A stretch of DNA of 64,000 bases from a virus, in IMG/VR virus record IMGVR_UViG_3300028840_000789, positions 1 through 64,000 of that record. One strand, given 5' to 3'. A program made the position numbers and the translations under genes. Below the pieces are notes generated by a model. The model searched no databases and was not told the origin of the DNA. It worked only from the letters and a program-made list of their open reading frames with translations. This document shows positions 21,401 through 30,400 of the stretch, piece by piece (position 1 is the stretch's first letter; each line of letters starts with the position of its first letter).

Positions 21401-24400
21401 GTGACTTACGAACACCACCATGACCTAACGGATTATCCATACGTGTACCATACTGCTCTCCGAATCGGAACCGTATTTCATGTAACCTACCAGTATTCTC
21501 GTTCTTAGTAGCAAAGTACATCGGCTTCCCTGACATCTGTACCGTACTCATGAAGGTAGTTACCAGTGAGAATACACCGACGCCTGCCTTAGCTTGACGT
21601 CCAGATAAGTACCTATCTCTCTGATACATACTAGTAGCAGGACTAAAGACACCAGCACTGTTTAGCTTCGAGTCGATCTCGGCAGCAAGCTCTTCCAACT
21701 GACCGTAACCAATAGGATTGGTCATCAGGTCATAAGTCTCGGGCCGTGACATCACCTCTAAGTGTATCTCATGCTGTTCATCCTGGAGCCGCTTAATCTT
21801 ACTCTGTAGAATGGCATCTTCCTTATCCCAGATCGTATTAACACTAGCATCGTTCTCACGTTCTTCATCAAGACGTGCTTTCTCAGCCGCCCACTTCTTC
21901 TCAATCTCTGCTTCACTATGCTGATACCTACGCATCTTAACTTGACCATCAGTATCGGTATACGTCTCAAAGTTGAAGAAGTTCATGTACAACTTATCCA
22001 CGTCAAAGTCAGATCCCATCTGTGCAACGAAGTCCCTAGTAGCAATGACCATGTTCTGCTCCATCGGTAAGAACCCTACTATCTCAACCTCCGCCATCGA
22101 AGACTGATTAGATGTAGGAATACGATAGGCAAAGCTACGTAATAGTTCCGCAGGAATCCTAGTCATATCAATACGTCCATCGTCATTCATGAATTGCTCC
22201 ATCGGAATGACGTTGCCATTATGATCTCTAAAGTTCCACGGTACGATCACCTGTGCAGGTCGAACACGTTTTTGGGGAACAGCTTTCTTACCAAGCGAAC
22301 GTTTTTCCACGAAAGTATTTCGGATCGCAGCTTTGATAGCATCTCGACCTTTGTTCGTATTACCGAAGGCAAGAACTATACCAGTATTAGGTTTAAGCTT
22401 TGGTAGTTCGTCAAGCTCTCTCCAACCTACAAACCCATCAGCAGGGGTATAATAAGTGACATACCACTTGTCAGTAAGATTATCATAGAGGCTAACTTTC
22501 TTACCTTGATCAATAGCCATCTGAGCAGTCCATGCTCCCTGATCTTCAAGATGATCACCATTGAATCGACCAGTCATGATAATCTCACTAGACTCCATAA
22601 CAACACGGTGACTAGCGCGTATATGCGCTCTAACCAACCTGCCCTTATCACCTTCCGGTATTGATTTGTTAGGTAAGGAAAGAGCCGCTTGCTCTAGTGC
22701 ATTACTTGCAGCAGTCTCTTGACCTTCACTAAGTCGAATTGTATTAGCAAGATTTGAAGGAGTTTCCCTATGATGATATGCTGATATGTTAAGATTAAAC
22801 TCGGCAGCCAGTTCTTCTAGAACCATATTCTGATCACCGCCTTCAGTATTAATCTGGAACGCACCACCAGCAAATGTTTCAGTAAATTCTGTCTCGGCGG
22901 GTTCCAGGATTAACTGTACATGATCTTCGTAACCGATGCCGCGTACGGCTTCACCAGTTTCTTCGGCACTTGCGCGTCGCCAGTTAGCTCGAACGTTTTC
23001 AACATCAAGACCTTGCACCTTAGCAAACTCTTCGGGAGTAGTCTCTGATGCTTCTCGCTTCTGTACGATCTTATAGAAGGCAGCCTCACTTGGCCCCTCA
23101 ACTCGAATAACATCACCTTCAGCAAGTGTATCAAACTCTTTATACTGTGTACTGATACCAGTAGCTTCACCACTTTTAAGAGCACCAAATAATGTCTTAG
23201 CCTTCATGCCCTTCGCAGGCTTGTTGTTATCTTTATACGCAACATCAACCTTAACTGACTTCTTATGTCCACCCTTAGCAACGAGAGCCTTAACTCGCTC
23301 CATGCGGTTAACCTCCTCGAACTGCTCTTCTTCAACCATTCGATCCTCTAGTTTCGCAGGCTTTAGTTCACCTTTATAATTATCGGTAAACACAATACCG
23401 TTACCAGGACTATCTAGGAACTTTTGTAAGGCCGCCTCATCATCGAGCATCTCCTTGTTCAGCTTCCAACCATCCTCCGATACCAGTACGTGACCAGCAC
23501 CAGGTACTTTATTCTCAAGAACTTTGTTCTGCACAATAGAGTTGAGCAGACTTTCAACACGAGTTCTACTGTTAGAGAACGGAAGTTGAGCTATAAACTC
23601 TGCTTCCGGCAAAGCAAGAAGTGCAATATCGTTATTAGGATAACCACGAGCTATTGCTTCTTCGTGTAGCTTCTTCTGTACGACGGAAACATTCAGCTCT
23701 CTAACACCGGTCTCCTCATTCTTAGGTGACAGTGTGTTAAGTAGGTATTCAGCCTTTGCTTCAAAGAGCTGAGTATAGTTATCCATATATCTCTTAGCAA
23801 TCTCGGACATCTCGGGATGCTGCAACAGGTCAACTAACAAGAGCTTCCGTTGCTGAGTAGCATCTTTAATACGAGACTTATTAGGATTATAAGGTATGTC
23901 CTGCTGAATCCTAAAGCCCTCTAAGGGTAGTGCCAGAGTATTTGTAGCATCAAATTCAAAGTCGTCTCTTACATCACCATTTTCATCCCAAAGTTGTGAA
24001 GTACTAGTATCACCATCTTGAGATATTAATGCACCCAACTTCCAAGCAGAACGTGAAGCAACACGATCTACCCTACCTTGGATCATCTTCTGTCGAACCT
24101 TATCAATCTCCAAGCCTTCAGTCAGCTGCTTGATCAATGGGATAGAAGATGACTTGATATATACAGCACGTTCAGTTAAGCCATCATCTGCACGTCGGTA
24201 GTTCCAACGATAGACAGGCTTCTGAGGTTGTAATGCTTTAGTAAGTTCAAAGATCTGTGACAAGTCTTGCTTGGATAGTTGCTTCTTATCTTCAAGACGT
24301 AACCATCTTTCTGCTTGCTCACGAGGTATCATACCTTGACTTACAAGTACATCAAGATGTTCTTCAAGAGTAGTCCACTCCTGTGAGTCAGCACCTTTAA

Positions 24401-27400
24401 TAGCAGCGTACTCCTTATGTTTTTTAGCAAGTTCTTCATTAAGTGACCTAGCTTTACGATCATCAACTATACCGTAAATGATGTTTCTCTTAACGGGATT
24501 GAGTACACGCGGACGACCGGGTGCATCATCACCAGCAAGTCGTTTACCAATGTTATCGAATGTGTTACGAACTTGAGCTTGTACATCAGCACCTTTAGTC
24601 CAAAAGAGTGCAGGATCACCAGCAAACAACTTAAAGATGTTTGTATTAGCTACGAGTGAGTTCATCAAGAAGTCCATTGCCACATACTTCATGAGTTTCT
24701 CACCACTAGCTGCACTCATGTTTTTGGCATGAGTAAGATAAGAACCATCAACATTCTTGAGATACTTCTTACCATTAGATGAGGTCTGAATGATCCCGTG
24801 TTCTTCCCACTTTGCTATAAGGTCGTTTAGCTTTGACTGGAAGTGCGACGCTACAATATCCTTAATGTTCTGAATATGAGTCTTACCATTACTAGCAACT
24901 TCGGTTTCCAGATCTGCCATTGGAAGTAAGACTCCATCTTCATCATACAGCTCCTGTACGAGAGTACTACCACCTTCATGATTAAGTTCCGGAACAAAGT
25001 AGAACAATCCTTTACCGCCTTGCATCTGTGGGTTGTCCACGTTGACATTCGTGAAAGCGTGTATCCTATCCATATCAGGCTTAACCATCTCCTCGAATAA
25101 GATATCAACCATATCGTCTGCTAGATTCTCTTCCGAGTTCATTGCAGTATCAACACCTACAGTAGTCAATGCAGTCAGGTTTTTCTTACCAGTATTTGGG
25201 TAGAGCATATGAACGATACGCTTCGTACCCTTATTCCGCATACGACCATTGTTTGTAAAGAGAGCAAGTTCCAGTACACTAAGTTCTGGATCAGTTAACT
25301 CACCAGTCTCTTTACCTTTCTGACGACCCTCAGACTTATATGCATCAACGAGGAACATATCGAAGACCTCCTGCATGTCGGGATCACTTTCCAACAGCTT
25401 GGCCCAACGAGCATTCTTGTTGTACGCCATCTCCTTGAGGTTCTCAAGGAGACTTTGTTGAGGATCAAGTAGTAATCTAAAACGATCATTCATATACTTA
25501 TTATAAGCATATCCATAGATCATTTTATTCTTACCATTATAAAAGCTATGTGCATGGACGTCATTGCGGAATATAGCATTATGACTTGCCATACGACGTA
25601 TAGCGTTATCTTCAAAGAGAGAAACTTCTTCAATACTTTGACCAGTCTTAGCACTCTGCTGAGCACGCTCCAATAGTATAACAAGCGCACCAGTCTTAGG
25701 CTTAATGCGCTGTGTCCATATACCATTATGCGTAACGGATTCCTCAAGTGCAAGAGGTTCGAGTTCGATACCAAAATGAGAGAGATACTGATCATACAAC
25801 CGTACTGCTGTATCTAGCCATTCTTGGTAGTCCTTATTCTCTGGCCCCAATCGGTTCTTGACATGCTGCTTGACAGTATTGAAATCCTTCTCAATCTGTT
25901 CAACATCCTCTGCTGTATAACGTACATCACCATCTTCCGTCTGGAACATATCGTCGTTTGCCCGTAGGTTCGACATCCACATATCCATCAGCGTCCGTCC
26001 TTCAGCAGTTCTGTTCGAGTCAACTACCTTCATACTTTGACCGTCCTGGATGACATACTTCATCTTGACAGCACCCTTAGTCATTTCAGTAGCAAACTCA
26101 TTCTGAACTTGCTCACCAGCAGCTTCAAGCTTATCAACTACTTGTGCAAGGTACGGCTGTACGTTACGATCTCTAGCAGATTTGAGTCGAGCAATAACCT
26201 CACTATACTTAGGTGCAGCACCTGCTAAGATAGCTTGCAGTGCAGCATATACTTCATCATGAGCCTCAAACAGTTCAACCATTAAATAAGAAGCACGCTT
26301 CTTACCATCAGGTCGTCGTCTATCAACTTGGTTGATACCAGATAGGAACAGCTTTAACCGTCCCGATAAGGTATCGTGAGGATTCAATTCAATATTAGTC
26401 TTATCGTAATCAGTCTTCTCGTTGTATCCTTCAATATCAAGAGACTCATTAGCTTCTTGGTGATCATCATTAGTGTTACCTTCACTAATCTTGATACCAT
26501 TGATTCGCTTTAGTCTACTCTTAATAGCCTCAGCAATCTTCGGCCAGTTCTTATCACTGATAATATTTGCAACCTTGTCTGCAACTTCATCGTTACCATC
26601 GGCACGTACGTTCCTTTCTTGCGCCTCAAGATTAGCTTTAATTTCAGCAATGATCTGACCGTAGCTTAGTTTCTTACCCTGTTTTGCAACAAGCTGATTA
26701 AGAACACCAAATGCAAATGAGCTGACAAGTTCGTGTTGCTGTAAAGCAGTAATGCCATCAACACGGAACCTTGCGTATTCATCAATGGCCTCTTGGATTA
26801 TAGGATCACTAATGTCACCTTTCTCTGGTTCAGCAGCAACTGCACCAGTTACAAACGAAGTACCTAATTCATCATCACCGTACTTCTTAGGCTCGGGCTT
26901 AGGTTTAGTCTGTATAGGAGCATCCTCAACAGTAGTACCCTCAAGCTTAGCACGAATCTTTTCAATAACAGCGTTAGGAGTATCCGATCCTAATATTGGA
27001 ATATCTAAACCTTTTGCAACAGATCGTAGTGCATTAGTAATAAAGGCAGGAACACCACCTTCATCTATACTATCAAGTATTTCACGCGCCTTAGATTCAA
27101 CTGTAGTAGGACTACCCTTCTTCTTAGGTTCAGTCTTAACTTCAACATCCTCGACCGGTCCCGGCACTTCCGTAGGAACAGTAACAGTTATATTAGGTTG
27201 TTGGAATACAGTATAGTTACCATCACCCAGATCAAACTGTACGACATTAGTAGTATGTACACCTTTAAGAAATGTATCATAAGCCGTCTCAACAATTTTT
27301 GCATCTCCCGTTTCTGTAATAAGAGGATACTTAATCTTACCTGTCTCAAAAGGAGTTTGACCTTGTTGAGCTGGATCAAGACTAGCGTGGAAATAACTAA

Positions 27401-30400
27401 GGGCAACAACATCAGCAACACCTTGATAGAACTCTTCGGAATCAATCAGTACACTATCTTCACCAAGACCAGATCGAAACACCATGTTCTGATCTTCATC
27501 AAGCATTGCTGTCATGTATAGCTTATTCCCACCTATCGCAATGTCAATACCGTTAGGTGTAATATGTATAAAGGAATCGTTTTCGTTCTCAACCGTCTCC
27601 ATCTTGTCGCGGAGGTACTCACCCTTTTCAAGGTGTGCAGTATCCATAAAGAGACGTACATAATTCTCAAGACCTTTGGCAGTAGATAAGTTAAAGCCAG
27701 CTTTTTCAGCAGCTTTAAAAGCTTCTGTAGTAAGGTTTTGTGTAAGATGTAAACGAATAGCTTCTACAATAGAAGTAACGATTTCAGGTCGTGTGTCTAG
27801 TCTTGTAGACATAAGAGGTATAGCAAAGTAGCTATCCTTTGTCTTAGGTACGAACGCATACAAGTGACCACTATTAAGATCGTGTCCAACATACTCACCC
27901 GCAGGTGACTTACCGTTAAAGTATTGAATACCTTTAGAAGTTTTAACACCAATAGAAACATTGGGATCTTTGAAAGCCTCTGCAACACTCATGGGCTTCT
28001 TACCAGCAGTAAAGGCTAAGTGACCTTGACTCTTATGCTCGATCTTCGATTGGTAAACTCCCTGCTTCACAATAGCTTCACGTGCTATCCGTAGCATCTC
28101 TAAATCATCCTCAACATTCTCACCAACAACGCGATTAGGTATGCTATCAGTATCTGCTAGATAACCAATAATCTTACCATTCTCATTCTTGATGGCAATA
28201 GGAATGTGATCATACTTCTGGTTACCTTCCTTATCAGCACCTTTCTCAACAAGTGATGCGTAAGTATTAGTACCATCATCATAATCACGATCAACTTCCA
28301 ATGTAACCTTAGTACCCTCGGTATAGAACCCGATAGCCAGCATCAACGGATCACGAAGTTCTTGACTCAGCTCATTACCCTCATCAGTAATCTGATCACC
28401 GTTCCTTTGGAAAGGTCTAGAAACATAAGATATTTTATTGTGACCCCACAACAGTAACTTGTTATCGAGATGAACTGTTTGTCCATTCTCATCAGTTATA
28501 GTCTCACTAGCTTCCTTGTCAAGATCTTTAGCAATACGGTTAATCTCAAGCGGCTTCTCCGTATTAGTCGTATTAGTAGTTGATACATTAGCAGGGTTCT
28601 TAGGATTCGTAGCTCCAGTTCCTGGCTTTGCACTACCACCATCCTGACCGTCCCCGCTTTCAGCAGCCTCCTCAGGCGTAAACTTATCAGCAATTTGTTC
28701 CCATATCTTCTCTTCCTCACCACGCTTAATCGTGCCTTCTATAGGAAGCATGGCAGCGTTCAGACCCTGCATCATGATCACTCGATCGACGGTGTCCTTC
28801 TTGTAGAAGATCTTAACCATCGCCTTCTTACCATTATCACCAATACCGTCAACAGTAACTTGCGACGGATTCTCATTAGGCTTATATACTTTAGGTGGTT
28901 TCTTAGGATCAGTAACTACACCGGTACCTGTCTCTTCCGTCTTCTTGGCACCATCTTCTTTCTTACCATCAGTACTCTTACCAGCAACTGTGGGATCAGT
29001 GTTCTCCTCACCAGATTCTTTCTCAGTCTGCTTCTTAGCAATCTTCTTACCAGCACGTTTCTCTCGCTTAGCCTTAGCTGCATCCTTCTTACGTTGAGCT
29101 TTGTCAGCCTCAGCTTTCTCTTTCATCAGCTTCTTAGCCAACTCAAAGTCTTTCTTAGCTTGCTCTAAGCTAGTAGCATTAGCAAGCTGACTTGTGACGG
29201 AATCCTTGAAACTTCTAATAATAGCTCGTTCCTTGAGATCACGACTAAGTTCATGATCACCATCAAACTCATTAGACTCAATCGTTGCTTGCTTACGATC
29301 AATAGCAGCCAGGTTATCTTGATGCACCTTAATCTTACCTTCCAACTGATCACGTTGCGCCTTCATCTTATTGATCTGACGCGTAATCGTATTAGTAGGA
29401 GTCTTTTTATGAGGAGGCTCAAGACCCTTATCCTCAAGCATCTTGATCGTACTATTACGTTTCTGAATCTCTTGCTTCATAGCCTCATGCTCTTCAATAA
29501 GAGTATTCAGCTCATCACGCTCTTTAGTTGCAACATGAATATCAATATCGTCTGCATTGATAGCATCCCCACGTTCCCGTGCGAGATCGGAGAGTAACTT
29601 CTCCTTGCGGGCACTAATTTTATTGTCAACTTCTTCAAGATGTTTATTAGCAAGTTCTTGATGACGTGACAATCTAAAGATCTCTTTAAGTCGAGGTTGG
29701 AATACAGGATTAGAGTACTTAGCACGTAGTCCTAAGAACTGGTTCTCCATCGTGATCATCCGCTTCTGAAACTGATTAAGTTCAGCCAGTTCCTCTTCGA
29801 GCATAGCAGTGTTCTCATTCGCATCCTTAGCAGCCTTAATTTCAGCCTGCTTATCAGATACCGCACCTTCGAGCGTACGTTCCAACTTATCCGTAGTACC
29901 ACGTTCAAAGTTCTCGTATGCTAAATCAATAAAGCTATCTTCCCGTATATATTCAGCAGCAGCACTCTCACCTTGATTCGTAGCTTGACGTAATGCAATA
30001 CCACGATTGATTTGCTCCTGCAACTTGTTCTCGACATAAGCATTGTTACGCTTAATTTGCTCCTGTTGCTTGGTGTAGTCCTCATTGATACGGTCTTTGT
30101 TCATGAGGTCACCAGGACCTTGTATAATACCATATTGTATTGGGCCACCAAGGAATCCCATAACACCTTCAAGAAGAGCTTGTTCACTAGTAGCAAACGA
30201 CCACAAACGTTCCTGCATCGTTGTCGGAATACCATAGTCAAAGACTACACCAGCACGATCCTTAGCTTGAAACTTCGCCTCCTTCTGAATGACGTTCTGA
30301 CCAATTTCTTCTACAGATTCACCAACTGCTTGTACAAGTGGGTTATCGACAGATAGCTTCTTAAAGGAATCTCTAAATGCTTTAGCTCCAAGTTGACGTG

